A stretch of 64,000 nucleotides of DNA. It comes from Brachionus plicatilis. Lineage: Eukaryota > Rotifera > Eurotatoria > Ploima > Brachionidae. The DNA lies in contig QEOQ01000041.1 in NCBI GenBank assembly GCA_010279815.1, positions 623,048 through 687,047 on the forward strand, in the 5' to 3' direction. The notes under the pieces were generated by a model. The model was not told where the DNA came from. It saw nothing but the letters and a program-made list of their open reading frames with translations, and did not search any database. Positions 49,401 through 60,803 of the stretch are shown here, piece by piece; positions within the stretch are counted from its first letter, which is position 1; each line of letters opens with the position of its first letter. Both the position numbers and the translations under genes were made by a program.

Positions 49401-52400
49401 TTAAAGCTTTATTTGAAGGCTAAGGATAAAGGCACTTTCGATTGAAATTATCAGCTTTTTACTCTGCCCAGCTATTTCAATTTCGGATATGCAAAAATAG
49501 ACTTTCTTAGACCGCCAGTCTATATAAAAATAAATCTTCAATTTAGGTTTCATATTTTTAGTTTTCATTTAATTGAATTATAATTTATATTCATACATTT
49601 ACATTTGAAATTTCTTGAGTTTCAAGTGTGAGTGTAAGTATTGATACGCACCCACACTCACACTTAAACACTTGACCAGATCAAGTGTCCATACTCACAC
49701 TTACACTTGAACACTTGACCAGATCAAGTGTCCATACTCACACTTACACTTGAACACTTGACCAGATCAAGTGTCCATACTCACACTTACACTTGAACAC
49801 TTGAGTGATTTGGCAGGGATTTGCTTGTCACAGAATTTCCTTAAGACCTAATGCCTAATGATGCGAAATTAGTAACAAATTTTAAAATTTATTTCTAATT
49901 AAATTAAAAAATTCAAAATCTTTATTGAGAAAAAAATGAAAGTTAAACTCTTCAAAATAGAAAATAAATAATTAAAAATGACTTTTTTTAGCTTAAAATA
50001 TCAACATTAACTTTTAATAATGTTTTCGACATGAAATTTTGTGGATTAATGTGTTGAGATCTTTTGCTACTTACAATTCCGCAAATACTAAAATACCGCT
50101 CAACAAAAGCGCTTGAAGCTGGTATAGAAAACAAAATACGGGCAATTTGGCTTAGAATTGGAAAACGATAAGAATTTTCATTCCAAAATTCTTTTTTAGA
50201 CTTTTGTTGACTTGTTGGCTCCCTAATAAAATCCAAGAATATCTCCTTTTCTCGATTTATTTTCTCTAATACAGAAGAGCGATTTCTTTCCGCATTAGAT
50301 TCATAAGAAACCGAATTTAAAAAAGACCTTAAAACTGAATTCTCAGTGTTATGAATAGGAACTCTTCTTCTTTGATTTACTGGATTAACTGTCTGAGTCT
50401 GATCTTCAGCATTTATATACTTATGGTAAATTTGAGAAACAGTTTCGGAAAAATTGAAAATTATCTTATCAGAATATTCTCTAGCATAAGGCTGTTCAAA
50501 CCAAAAATTTAACTTTGATGTATTTAGAATTGCTGCTAACAAATAGAATTGCGATTCTAACTCAAATTGGAATCGTTCTTTTAACTGCGATATAAGTTTA
50601 TCGATAAGCCTTTTTTTTTCCCCGGTTTCCTGAAATTCACTAAGAGATAACTGAAAGATTATAAGACCTGGTATTACATCACCAATATGCCAATCAGATT
50701 TTTGGGCAAGCAATGAGAAAGAATATAGTGGTCGCAAAATTTTTAAATATGAAACTATTTTCGTTTTTCTTACAGGGCATGGTTTATCTGTTGGAAAGGC
50801 GCTTTTCTCATATGCTTTATAGAATGACTGAAGCATTAAATAAGAAGAGGACCAACGTGTCCCATTTTCACATCTAAGTTTTGCCTTTTTTTCGGTAAAA
50901 TCATAGCTTATAATAGTAGAAGTCCTTACACTAGCAGCATATTTTGACAATTTAGCCAGAAGCCTAAGTATTCTCTTACAAGATTTAATTGAAGTTTTTA
51001 CCACCAAGTTAATTTTGTGAGCAGCACAGGAATATCGCGGAATTGTATTTGTTCCTATTTGAATGTTAAGTAAATTAATTGTGCTTTCATTTAAAAAGTC
51101 ATCATCATGTAGGTTTGCACTATTTTCTGTATCCTCCGTGTCTGAATCATTTGACTCATCTCCCGAATCATTTATACTTCCATATTCGTCAATCTCTCCA
51201 GCTATTCGATCGATTTCTTCATCGATAGCATCAAATCTATAAAAATCTGCATTATGCTCAGGTTCTGCTTGTTCTTGTTCTTGTTCTTGTTCTTGTTCAT
51301 TACTTAATTCCTCTAAATCGACGTCATCGGCTTCGTCCACGTCTTCAAACCCATTGGCATTAACATCTGCATTTTCAATGAATTCATCGAATAGTAGATT
51401 TTCATTTTGTCTAAAGAGCCTAACTAACGCAGAGTCTTGGTCACAAACAACTCCAGCGATTTTGGTTTTATCAAATTCATACTTATTTACACATTTTTCA
51501 ATGGCCTCTTTAATCGACTCAGAATTAGAAAATTGCATTCGTTCCATTCCAATAACCCTTAGCTCTTTGGCGAAGCTTTTATAAACCATTGAAGCACAAA
51601 TTGGTAAATATTTGACCATATTAGGATTGGTCCATAAATCGACAATTAAACATATAAAAACTGCCTCTTTTAATTTTACTTCGATGTTTTTTTTCATTTT
51701 TTTGAAAACACGTGGAAGAATTGATTTCGTAAATGTATGAGGATGTGGAAGCTTTGTTATCAAAAGAGCTCTCAAATAAGGATTTTTTAACTGTGCAATT
51801 GCAGTGTTGGATGTTAAAAAGTATTTGACTAAATTTGTATCCTTATCTGTCATATTGAATCTTTTTTTTCCTCTTTTTTGATTTTTTTCGTATGAATTTA
51901 GCCAATTTTCGATGATATTATGTTCATCAAGGTGCTTATTTAGGTTCGATGTAGCACCAAGCTTTGCATTATAAATTTTGCCACAAATAATACACTTAAA
52001 CTGAATCGGGTTTTCTGGTTTTTCTGTATATTCGTCGCGAAAATCAAAAAAATTTAAGGTCGAAGTGTATTTGGCATGTTTTTGTCCAATTTTGATTATT
52101 TTAAACTCAAACTTGTCTTCTATGCTATCTCGTATTAGTTTATCAATTTTTAACTTGTCTTAAAAATATTTAATTTTTTGATTTCTAAAAGGATCAGTTT
52201 TATTTATTTGTGAATATTAAAAGCCTTGAATAAATATAATATTTATAAAAATATCAATATATTTTTTGATTAAAAAAATATTTTGAACTATTTTTATTTA
52301 ATCGAAAAAAACAATTTATCATCAGTTTTTTTGTAAAAAGAAAAATTTCAAAGTTTTAAAAAACTAAGAATAAAATTCATAAAATTTCGTTAATCAAAAC

Positions 52401-55310
52401 TTTGCTAAGAACTCAGTTAACTTTTATCCTCTAAAGATTAAAAAAAGCAAAATCTAGTTAAATTCCTAAATTTTAGAGATTTTAGAAAAAAAATAAATTA
52501 AAAATAAGAAAAATAATAGAGTTTGTATTTATCCATCAGAATTAAAAGTCTAAATATCCAACATAAAAAAAAAATACCTTGGGGTGTAATAAAGTAATTT
52601 AATGAAGCGTCATTAGTTTGCTCCTGTCTTAATTCAGTCGTTGAAATGCTTGGGTTATTTTCCTGTCTTTCCACATCATTTTCATTAATTTCGCGATTCA
52701 GTAGAATTTCTCGTATGCGCCTTCTCGTCATAACACCAGACGAAGTTGGATTTATCTGGTTCAAAGAATTCGATTGCTCAAGGGCGTTTTGGTTATGTGG
52801 TTGGCGATTGCTCATTATTTAAGATTTAATTTTTTTTTGTTTATTTTAAAGAACCAAAAAAATGAATTTCTTCTTTGTTTATAATAAATTTTTATTAAAA
52901 ACGAAATTCGTTCATAAAAAATTTAAAAGATTTAAATTAAACATAACAATTTTTTTAATTTGATAATCAGAGATAACGATGCCAAGCAAATCCCTGTCAA
53001 ATCACTCAAGTGTTCAAGTGTAAGTGTGAGTATGGACACTTGATCTGGTCAAGTGTTTAAGTGTGAGTGTGGGTGCGTATCAATACTTACACTCACACTT
53101 GAAACTCAAAAAATTTCAAGTGTAAATGTATGTTTATATTTTACAATTAATTATTAATTAGTATTTTCTCAATTTTTGTCATGAAAAAAATTTAAAAAAA
53201 TAGAATCTGTCATTGAAAAAAAATAAGAAATCTAAATTCTCATATCAAAATTTAAATTTTTGAATGTTAAAAATAATTAACTAAAACTTTTTCTTACGAA
53301 ATTAAAAATTTATTTTTCTCACATTTGCTTTATTTTCTTAATATAAACTATTTAAATAGATTTTATCAGAATTTTTAAATTTATTTTGATTTAAAAAATT
53401 TATGGAATTAAAAAAAATGCTTACACTAAAATGCTTTAATTTTTTAAGAGTCGAATGTTCCTTTAGTTTCAAGCGGCTGCTCAAAACCTGGGTACTTTAG
53501 TTTGGACAATGGTAAAAATTGTTACCAACTTTATTTAAATGAGAAAAAATGGTCGGATGCAAAACAATTTTGTCAGCAAAACGATGCCGCTGAATTAGCA
53601 ACAGTATCTGATGGGTTTGAACAAGCTTTTATGAATTTATTGACCTATGTAAAAACTAATGCCGATCCTTGGATCGGTCTCCAAAAAGTAATTTTAAGTA
53701 AATTCAAGAAAATTTAAAATAATGATTTAACTTTTGAGAATAATGATAATTCATTTTATTGGTCTGATGGTTGGCCGGTAACCTTTGTTAATTGGGGCGA
53801 AAATTTATTAGATGTTTCATCAAATTCAAATTGTTATTACATTCAATCAAAAAATGGTCTATGGAACACAACTTCATGTGATGATCTAAAACCTTTTATT
53901 TGCAAAATTACCACAGAGCCCATACCAATTATTACTCCGCCACCACCAGGTTATTGTCCCGATAATTGGCAGGAATTTGGCTCATTCTGCTATAAATTCG
54001 ACGTAAATTTTAGATCGTATGGTGATGCTAAACTTGACTGCTATCAACAGGGGGCTTATTTGGTGACCATTCATAGTAATGAAGAACTTGAATTTGTTAC
54101 TTCAATTAGCTTGACTTCAACAATATCTGCAGGTCCTATCTGGATAGGACTGGAAAAAAACCAAATTTCAAGTATTGTTTTTGGGTCTCCCAACAGTTTT
54201 ATCAACTAATAACATAATGTTTAATTACAATTGAAAAAAAGTCCCAGTCCAGGAGGTGAACAACATTCAATAAGGTTTGAACATCGAGGTATACCACAGC
54301 TAAATCTGGGAATCTATTAAAATATAATTTTTATGATAAAATTAATTTAATAATTAAAAGATTGTGACTAGAAAACTTTTAGATAACTTAAAAATTTTGT
54401 TGTTAACAAAATTAGTTTATCGATAGCACTTTTTTTGAAATATTAAATAATATAAATTACTGATAACAAAATCTAATGAAAATAAAATTTGCTACCACTC
54501 TGATAACAAAATTGGTTGGTCAATAATTTATAAAAGATTATGTTAAGTTGATAACACTACCGGGGAGTCCCTTGTTTTTCATGATCATAAAATTTAAAAA
54601 ATTAAATTAAAATTCAGATTCGTATGTTTGGCAAGATGGTAGACCATTGGAATTTTTAAGTTTTGCCAATTCAGTTCAAAGTCAACCCTGTGTTTATATG
54701 TCTGATAATAAATGGTATGATTCAGAGTGCTTTTATAGTAAAAAAAGATACACTTGTAAATTACCGAGAAGTAAACTATTTTTCTTTTCAAAATTAAATG
54801 AATTTCTATTTTTGTTCTAGTTGTAACTACTGTCTCAACTTTAAGTACGTCTACAACAAAAAGTGTTACTAACCCAGGAAGTTCAAATTCATCAACATCA
54901 TCAACTTCTCACTCAACATCAAAAACACAAAATTCTACAATTGAAACTAGTATACAGAGTACTAGTACTAAAGAGTTTACTACATTAACTCAATCGAATT
55001 CATCTTTTGAAGGTAAAAATAATCACTTAAAAATAAACTCTATTTAAGTTTTATCTAATAAGCTGATACAAACAAAAATTCAGAATTAGGAGGCGGTACT
55101 ATATTTTTGATTATTGTTTTGGTAATTGGAGGAATTGTTGTGGTTGGTGTATTATCTATGGTATATCTGAAAAAGAAAAAAATCATCATGCTCAAAATAC
55201 CAATCATAGATAAAATATTTTTTAAAAATCAAAACAATGAAAGCATTTATTTTAATGATTCTCAGAAAGTGACTATTATTAAAGGAATGTCTAGTCCAAT
55301 TTATGAATGA
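34426..55310 (+). CDS. Giant mannose-receptor-like membrane lectin (CTLD/FN2/SUEL), 34 exons, 2361 aa
   Basis: Exons: 34426-34483, 34540-34843, 34896-35017, 35067-35284, 35332-35417, 35471-35586, 35640-35775, 35840-35916, 35966-36085, 36548-36652, 36714-37046, 37096-37181, 37590-37944, 38000-38680, 40278-40360, 40408-40552, 40602-40757, 44023-44312, 44358-45207, 45262-45446, 45503-45665, 45720-45729, 45779-45915, 46896-47165, 47216-47364, 47414-47516, 47572-47715, 47769-47945, 48000-48182, 53449-53687, 53739-54171, 54618-54770, 54821-55012, 55084-55310. All junctions are GT-AG and in phase; total 7086 nt. Order: signal peptide (1-20); CTLD1-3 (21-445); FN2 (450-505); CTLD4-5 (506-787); N-half CTLD6 (811-877); CTLD7 (879-1008); a six-Cys module (1009-1060); C-half CTLD8 (1061-1136); CTLD9-11 (1155-1572); FN2 (1616-1660); CTLD12 (1659-1779); SUEL (1788-1884); FN2 (1887-1947); CTLD13-14 (1956-2220); Ser/Thr stalk (2223-2286); membrane helix (about 2292-2314); 47-residue tail. 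Most like the MRC1/PLA2R endocytic receptor class; role in uptake or recognition is inferred. Confidence 0.92.
38681..40277. other. Intron 14 of the lectin gene (1.6 kb)
   Basis: It interrupts CTLD7 between its N- and C-terminal halves. AT-rich with no recognised element; the plus-strand open frame at 39648-39851 is Lys/Ile/Phe-rich and looks like chance. Confidence 0.7.
41120..41189 (+). mobile_element. LINE reverse-transcriptase scrap
   Basis: Encodes [16 protein letters not shown], the conserved GVPQGSVLGPLLF motif of non-LTR reverse transcriptases, and is broken at 41190 by the start of the next element. Confidence 0.6.
41190..42425. mobile_element. Non-autonomous element with CCCAGTCA termini
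   Basis: Left CCCAGTCAC...AAAACGAT and right ATCGTTTTTAGCTTGACTGGG are inverted. Both subterminal zones are full of GATGAATCAT/ATTCATCGATGA motifs. About 1.24 kb with no intact transposase frame. No target duplication was found, and the left end interrupts LINE sequence. Confidence 0.6.
43055..43901. mobile_element. GC-rich hAT-type non-autonomous element, 847 bp
   Basis: Ends TAGTGTTGGG and CCCAACACTA, flanked by a perfect 8-base duplication ATTTTTTC (43047-43054 and 43902-43909). Long arms (about 270 bp each) are dense in GGCCGGCC, ACGGTC and GTGTGG-type motifs, a striking GC island in an AT-rich intron. The centre is AT-rich. Open frames in it (for example 43019-43276 minus) are only the repeats read through. 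Located in intron 17 of the lectin gene. Confidence 0.88.
45720..45729 (+). other. 10-nt microexon of the lectin gene
   Basis: CATTTTGGAA lies between a TTTTTAG acceptor and a GTAAGA donor. With flanking exons it reads S-F-W-N-D-V, completing the WND calcium/sugar-binding motif of CTLD11 (1444-1572), whose EPN motif is in exon 21. Skipping it would shift the frame. Confidence 0.88.
45941..46740. repeat. Direct repeat pair of about 98 bp within intron 23
   Basis: The segment 45941-46038 (TTTAAGTGTC, AATATATGA, AAAAGCCAA, AATCTTxAATGTTAAAATTT, AAGTTTTGAAA) recurs at 46643-46740 in the same orientation with scattered differences. The hAT-type MITE at 46083-46349 lies between. Confidence 0.7.
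46083..46349. mobile_element. hAT-type MITE related to the 12653-13384 element
   Basis: Ends TAGTCATGAAGTCAAAT and, inverted, TAGCAATGAAATAAAAT, similar to TAGTGATGAAATCGAAT. It shares the internal TTTTTTGGACACAAATTGAAA block in inverted orientation. Flanks ATATTTTC and ATATTTCA are a near duplication. Confidence 0.65.
49675..49803. repeat. Three tandem 43-bp units in the left hAT terminal repeat
   Basis: The unit begins ACCAGATCAAGTGTCC and repeats at 49675, 49718 and 49761 essentially without change. The right terminus has one copy. Each junction forms ACACTTGACCAGATCAAGTGT, an interrupted palindrome that could be a transposase-binding site. Confidence 0.9.
49988..52815 (-). CDS. hAT-family transposase with BED zinc finger (802 aa, two exons)
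   Basis: Exon 1 (52815 down to 52578) and exon 2 (52158 down to 49988) join in phase 1 across a 419-bp GT-AG intron. The N-terminal part has a BED-type finger: [20 protein letters not shown] followed by HLDEH, that is CxxC...HxxxxH. The RNase H-like core shows VDLWTNP (first catalytic Asp region), VCDQDSALV (second), and the family [10 protein letters not shown] motif. The C-terminus is a hATC dimerisation domain ([20 protein letters not shown] then VERYFSICG). An acidic insert with an EQ hexanucleotide repeat (51273-51297) separates the first two core motifs. It would cut and paste its own element and possibly mobilise related MITEs. Confidence 0.93.
54172..54617. other. Intron 31 of the lectin gene (446 bp)
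   Basis: It splits CTLD14 between the WIGLEKN strand and the distal half. AT-rich with no recognised element. Confidence 0.8.
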
Positions 55311-58300
55311 AAAATTTGGAAAAAAAAATTTAATTTGAGTTTATTTTAATTATATATATATTTAATAAATATCTTATAAACTTTAAATTTTTATCCAAAA
55401 ATATTAAGACAATTTATCTTAATAAAATGATCTTATCAAAAGGTTCTAATCTAAAAATTGAGCTTGAACTGAAAAAGAGAAAATAAAAAACCGTATAAAG
55501 TACCTAAAACCGTCGTGTTATATTAAATAAATTTAAAGTCTAAATGATCAAAAAAAGGGAAATTTTCTTTTTAAATTTTACAAAAAAATCTTTTTGAGTA
55601 TATTATCAAATAAAATAAACGAAAAAGAAATTGTTTGATGCAGATAATTATTAAAATATTCATCCACAAAATAAGGATTTAAAGTAATGTTATTCATTTA
55701 ACAATGAGTCTTTGTCGATATCTGATACACTGATGAAGATTTATGTCTTAAAATATAATAACTAAATATATAATGTTTAACATTAAAAATAAGAAATAAA
55801 AATAAAAAAAAAATAGACAAAATTAAATTTGAATAGGAAAAACTGCCACTGATAAGTCACTTGGTTTTATTGATTCATTTAGAATATTTTGAAAATATTT
55901 TAATCTTGAATAATTTAAAAAAAGATCTGTTGAGTTTTAGGTCCCGTCACGAATGTTAAAGAGTCTTTTAAGATTATACTGATACTACTGAGTCAAGAAT
56001 TTTATTAGTGATTTGTAACAAGTGCTTGAGACTAAAGGCGAATGAAGAACAATGATACTTGTTGGATGCTCCTAAAACACAGATCCGGATTAAATATAGT
56101 TAATTAAAAAGAAAATCTTATTTATCTTACAATTTTGACTTTAAAAGTTTAAAAATAGAATAGAATTTTAAAATTGAGTTGGGTGAATTTTTTTTTATTA
56201 TTTAAATAATTTTCTCTGAGTTTTAAGTTAAAACAAATATTATTTATATTATATTTTTTAAATTTAAAATTTTTCCTTTATCTAATTAAATTATCAAAAA
56301 AGTTAAATATGTAAGTTTTCAAAAATAATCATTGAAATATTTAAATTAATAAAAATGCTGCTCAGTTTTGTTCCTAAAAATTCTTCAATTAAAACGTTTA
56401 TGTTTAAGTTAATCTTATATTTGTTTTAGTAAATTAGTAAAACCACTAAATTAACAAATTTCCTAGTTCAAGCGTAATTTTTTCCTCTCTTTTATTAATT
56501 TAATAGTAATGTTACATATGTACTGACCTTCCAGTAGATTAGCATAATAAAATTTTATTGCTCTTCTCTTTCTTATTTTTGTTCTTTAGTAAATCTTAAA
56601 AACTATCATTATAATATACCCTGGAAAATTTAAGTTATTTTATTAGCATCGAACATTTATTTATTTGTTGAAATGTAACCATCTTAAGCTCCTTCAGATA
56701 AAAAAACTCAAAAATAAAGTTACCAAGTAAAATATATTAAAGATGATAAGGTAGCAATTACACAATGGAGTCTGATGCTTGCTTGGATTCAACGTAGAAC
56801 AGATTTTTCTGCTTATTAGTCTTATTGAACCGTTTTCAAACATTTGAAATTTCTTAAATTTTATGAATTAATTTCGATTTATGTAAAAAATGTAAGAATA
56901 TGAAAATATGAATTTATTTTGGTAATTGACTGTTATATTAAAATAAATCTTATTTAATGTCAATTGAAATGCTAATTTACTGAAGAGATTCAGTCATTTA
57001 CTTAAATAGATAAATTTTCAGTAAATAAGCAAAACATTTTTATTTGGCTAATTTACTGTGTTGAATAAGTTAAACAAATTTTTTGGCTAAAATTATCACT
57101 ATTTTGCTTTAATTTTGATTTACATAATTCTTTATCCTAGTAAAATTAATTTTTTTTTACTAAAAATTATTTATTCTAGAAAAATTAACATTGTTTATTA
57201 AAGCATAATAAATAAATCTGATAATAAATGAAAGAAAAATATTAATTGATAAAATAATTTTTTTATTACAATTATTTAACTTTTTTTATACCAAAATTAA
57301 GAGCATTTTATTATTCTTTTTTTGTATTTTTACTTTTGTTTAATTTTAATTGTAAAGATAATGATTAAATTCAATCTTTATCTGATAAACTATCTCAACA
57401 ACCCTCGAATAGGTTCTTTCTTCTAGGAGTTGAGTTTAAATAAGAATTCAAATAAATAAATAGAAAACTTTTGTGACATTTCGAGTTACAAAAGAAACCA
57501 TTTTTTGGCATTTTTTTTTCATAATTTTATTTTAATTCTTAGATGTTAGCTAAAATATTAGGAGATTCAGCAGGTTCACATAAACGATATATTCATATTC
57601 TTATAATTAAGTCAAGAATGATTTGGTTGCTTACTAAAATTCAACCTTGGGATTAAACTCTTAAGGACAATTATTAATACTTGAGAAAATATTTTTAATT
57701 AAAATTTTATGATAATTTTAAATCATATAAATAATTTTAATATAAATTTTTTATTAATTTGATCTCAACTTAAACCTAATCATAAACTTTAGTAAAATAA
57801 CCATTAAATTCGATAATAATTCATGAAATTCATTAGAATAAGTTAAAATTTTAATTTTAATTGTATTTTAGCTTTTGTATTTTTTTAGCTTAACAATTTA
57901 TTCTACTTAATTAGCAAGGCATAGTTATCTTTCATATTTAAAACGTGACCAACTCGTATACGAAAGAGGTTATATTTATTAATTTTTTATCTATTTTTAG
58001 TATACCAATTAAAAATATACTCAAAAAAGACTGAAGACTTATCGCTTAGTTTTGAGGAAGGTTTTGAGATGTATTTATTAGACATAAGTAGTTCGTCGAT
58101 GTTTTTGGAAGCCAGAATTCTTTTGCATTAGCTAAGAGTCTAATAAAAAAACTGAACATTCAATTATTAATAAATCCTTCGAATAATTTTACTAAACATC
58201 ATGTTATGTTTATAGATGGATTTTTTCTTATTTTGTTTGCGATTTCTTATGCTCAAGAAACTCTTATCTTAGGCTAAAAAAGTAATTCTATGTAGAACTT

Positions 58301-58518
58301 GACGATGCCCACAAATGTATCTTCGCAGAACTCAACTTTACTTTACGTAAATTTTTAATTTCTGCACTCATTTTTTTTAGATATAGTGATTCAACTTTAT
58401 AATTTCTTGTTATTTTTATAATAAACAGGATAATTGAATATTTGATGAAATAAATTACTCAGGAAATAAATGATTTGTCCTTGTTTTAAAAATATTTCAG
58501 CAAGAATTTCTTTTGGTA
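55311..58518. other. AT-rich spacer downstream of the lectin gene
   Basis: AATAAA at 55364-55369 probably ends the lectin transcript. Around 56960-57060 are TTTACTG/CAGTAAA motifs like those at 31131-31835. No exon or RNA gene was recognised. Confidence 0.55.
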
Positions 58519-58657
58519 CAGTACAATTTAAAACTAACTTGTACATTTCTTTTCCTCTTCCTTCCTCAACTCTTCGGCGACTCTTCTTTTCCCCCCTGGA
58601 ATAGTTGAAGAAGAGTTGAGGAACAAAATGCGTACAAGTTAGTTTTAATTTGTACTG
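58519..58657. mobile_element. 139-bp hairpin MITE with TA target duplication
   Basis: Starts CAGTACAATTTAAAACTAAC and ends with its near-exact complement, flanked by TA on both sides. The inner arms CCTCAACTCTTC and GAAGAGTTGAGG also pair, around a short GC-rich loop. No coding sequence. Confidence 0.82.
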
Positions 58658-59019
58658 TACTTATGCATTAAATGATTTTTTTAGAGTTAACTAATAATCG
58701 TCAAATTCAAATAAACTAGGATTCAAAAAATTAAATTTTGCTATTGCCTTTATTATCTAAGAACACGGAAATCATAAAAAAAAAAAATTTTCATGAAAAT
58801 TAAATTTAAAAATGTTTAATTCCTCAGTCTTTTTCAGTGCAATGGTAAGGTATTGGGACTTGACTCAAGTCCCTGACTTAATAAGATTTTTTTTCCTCTT
58901 ATATTATTTGCTGGCCCACCAGCAAAAACAGAGTGTGCAATACTATTAGGATGATACCAATCAATTATGTTTATTTTAGTTTCTATTTTGAAGAATTGAA
59001 TTTCTCTTCTCTTTTTTTA

Positions 59020-59290
59020 GGGTTGTAAGCCCACGATTGAGAGTCTCGGTTATGTAGTCAAGTGTTTAAATTAGATTTGTTTCGCAAGATTTAAACTTCA
59101 CAAACCCATGATGTTGTTTGGTGATTAGATGATTCATCATAGTATTTTTTATTAGAGGTTCCATTATTTTGCAAGTTACGGAAGTAAGGGCGATTGGTCT
59201 ATAATTGAATGGGCTAGTTTTTTTACTGGATTTAGAAATAGGCGATATGTCAGATTCTTTCTGTTTTAGTAGAACACCAGTTTTGAACAT
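59020..59290 (-). mobile_element. Dead LINE reverse-transcriptase fragment
   Basis: The minus strand encodes SPFNYRPIALTSVTCKIMEP, then HHGFVKFKSCETNLI, a stop, then TLDYITETLNRGL. These are the start of the non-LTR reverse-transcriptase domain (NYRPISLTS...KxxE, QHGFxxxRSCxTNLL). The catalytic FADD box is not present. Confidence 0.82.
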
Positions 59291-59327
59291 GGATTGACAA
59301 TGAACTTATAAATACAAATTGATATGC

Positions 59328-59766
59328 AAAAAAAGTGTCCTTTTGTGTCCTTTTGTGTCCTTTTGTGTACTTTTGTAATTGACGTAAGTAAGTAAAACTT
59401 AAGTAAAACGTCTGACGACTATTTTCTCATAGTCAAAATATGGTTTAATTTGAAATTAGATTTATTTAATTTAGATAAATTTTTCTTAAATTTCTGGTTA
59501 ATATACTGGAATTATAAAGGTCAATTACAAAAGTACACAAAAGGACACAAAAGGACACAAAAGGACACTTTTTTATGCTAGGGAAAATTGTTTTCATAAC
59601 AAAAGTACACAAAAGGACACAAAAGGACACTTTTTTATGCTAGGGAAAATAGTTTTTATAACAAAAGTACACAAAAGGACACAAAAGGACACTTTTTTAT
59701 GCTAGGGAAAATTGTTTTCATAACAAAAGTACACAAAAGGACACAAAAGGACACTTTTTTATGCAA
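59328..59766. repeat. Tandem 62-bp repeats with inverted outlier (AAAAGGACAC family)
   Basis: The unit containing ACAAAAGTACACAAAAGGAC...TTTTTTATGCTAGGG repeats with a 62-bp period at about 59534, 59596, 59658 and 59720. Each unit itself contains the 10-base ACAAAAGGAC two or three times. An inverted copy (GTGTCCTTTTGTGTCC) lies at 59334-59372. ATGCAAAAAAGTGTCC stands at both outer ends, so the whole may be one transposon with expanded subterminal repeats. Confidence 0.85.
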
Positions 59767-60037
59767 GTGAATAGTATGGTAAAATAATTTCATTGTCTAT
59801 TGCTCGTTTTGAAGGACTTGACAAATATTAAGGACAATATTATTGAGCAACTAAGGGTACATTTTTTTAAAACGTATGGACTGAGACCATCTCCTCTCAT
59901 TGATTTGTGTACATTTAATTTTGAAAGCTCATCACTCACCTTTATTTTTGAAGAAACTTGTTCATCATGGCAATGATTAAATTTTAAAAGAGAAGTAATT
60001 TAAAAAAATTAATTGAGTAGAAATGAACGTTTTTGGG

Positions 60038-60366
60038 CGTTGTGAATTTTGGAAAAAAGAACAAGAACAAAAATCTTAAAATTGAATAACTTTTTTAATT
60101 TGAGTCTAAAAATTGTTCCGCAAAACGTATTAGCTGATACAAATTTTGTACCATCCGAATTAAATCTCTGCAATAACTCTGCAATTTAAACTAAATAACA
60201 ACATTAGTTTTTAGCAGATTTGCAGAGTTTTTGCAGAGACTTAATTTGGATAGTACAAAGTTTGTATCAGCTGACAAGTTTAACAGAATAATTTTTAGAC
60301 TCAAAGTAAAAAAGTTATTTCATTTTAAGATTTTTGTTCTTGTTCTTTTTTCCAACATTCACAATG
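60038..60366. mobile_element. MITE with about 65-bp terminal inverted repeats
   Basis: The left arm TTGTGAATTTTGGAAAAAAG..., continuing AACAAGAACAAAAATCTTAA, is mirrored at 60300-60366. The inner arms contain CTGATACAAA and TTTGCAGAG motifs. No coding frame is present, and no target duplication is clear. Related by motifs to 30190-30470. Confidence 0.75.
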
Positions 60367-60803
60367 TCTGTTTTTATTAATTTTTTTCTGAGAGAAATTT
60401 GAAAAAAAAATAATCTAAATTAACAAAAAATTTGTCATTTTTCCAAATTCTAAAATCAATTTTAAATTTAGTGAAACAAATTTTGTTTCCGCGTCAAAAT
60501 TTTTAAAACTAATCATTAAATTAGAATTTTTTTATTGTAATTTTCGAAAGGTTTGCACGAAAATTACCAATGCCTCGAACAGAGAAGTTGTGCGTTTGTA
60601 AGGTTTCATTTGCATAATTTGCCAACATGAGAAGACATTTTTAATCTAAATTTATTATTAAAATTAATTTAAATTTTTCATAATTTTTAATAACGATTTT
60701 TTGAGCAAAAATCTTTTTTTTTTACTGTGCATAAATTTTAACTTTAGCCTAAAAAAAATTGCTTAACATTTAAATAAATGACAAAGTATTTGAACTTTAG
60801 ACC

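Larger units (their letters stand above)
49592..53132 (-). mobile_element. Complete hAT transposon, 3541 bp, apparently intact
   Basis: Flanked by a perfect 8-base duplication TTTATATT (49584-49591 and 53133-53140). Terminal inverted repeats start CATACATTTACA(T/C)TTGAAATTT and extend about 150 bp on the right (52983-53132) and 236 bp on the left (49592-49827). The difference is exactly two extra copies of a 43-bp unit. Encodes an uninterrupted 802-aa transposase on the minus strand. It lies antisense inside intron 29 of the lectin gene. Perfect duplication and open frame indicate recent insertion. Confidence 0.93.
48183..53448. other. Intron 29 of the lectin gene (5.3 kb)
   Basis: Two thirds is the complete hAT transposon described separately. 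Without it the intron would be about 1.7 kb. Remaining sequence is AT-rich with no exon found; the open frame at 48853-49086 is unremarkable. Confidence 0.8.

Noticed and set aside
49675..49803. Regular 43-bp repeats resembling a CRISPR array
   Set aside because: Repeats are directly contiguous without variable spacers, lie in a transposon end, and the genome is animal.
59520..59766. 62-bp repeats resembling a CRISPR array
   Set aside because: The intervening sequence is part of the repeated unit, so there are no unique spacers.
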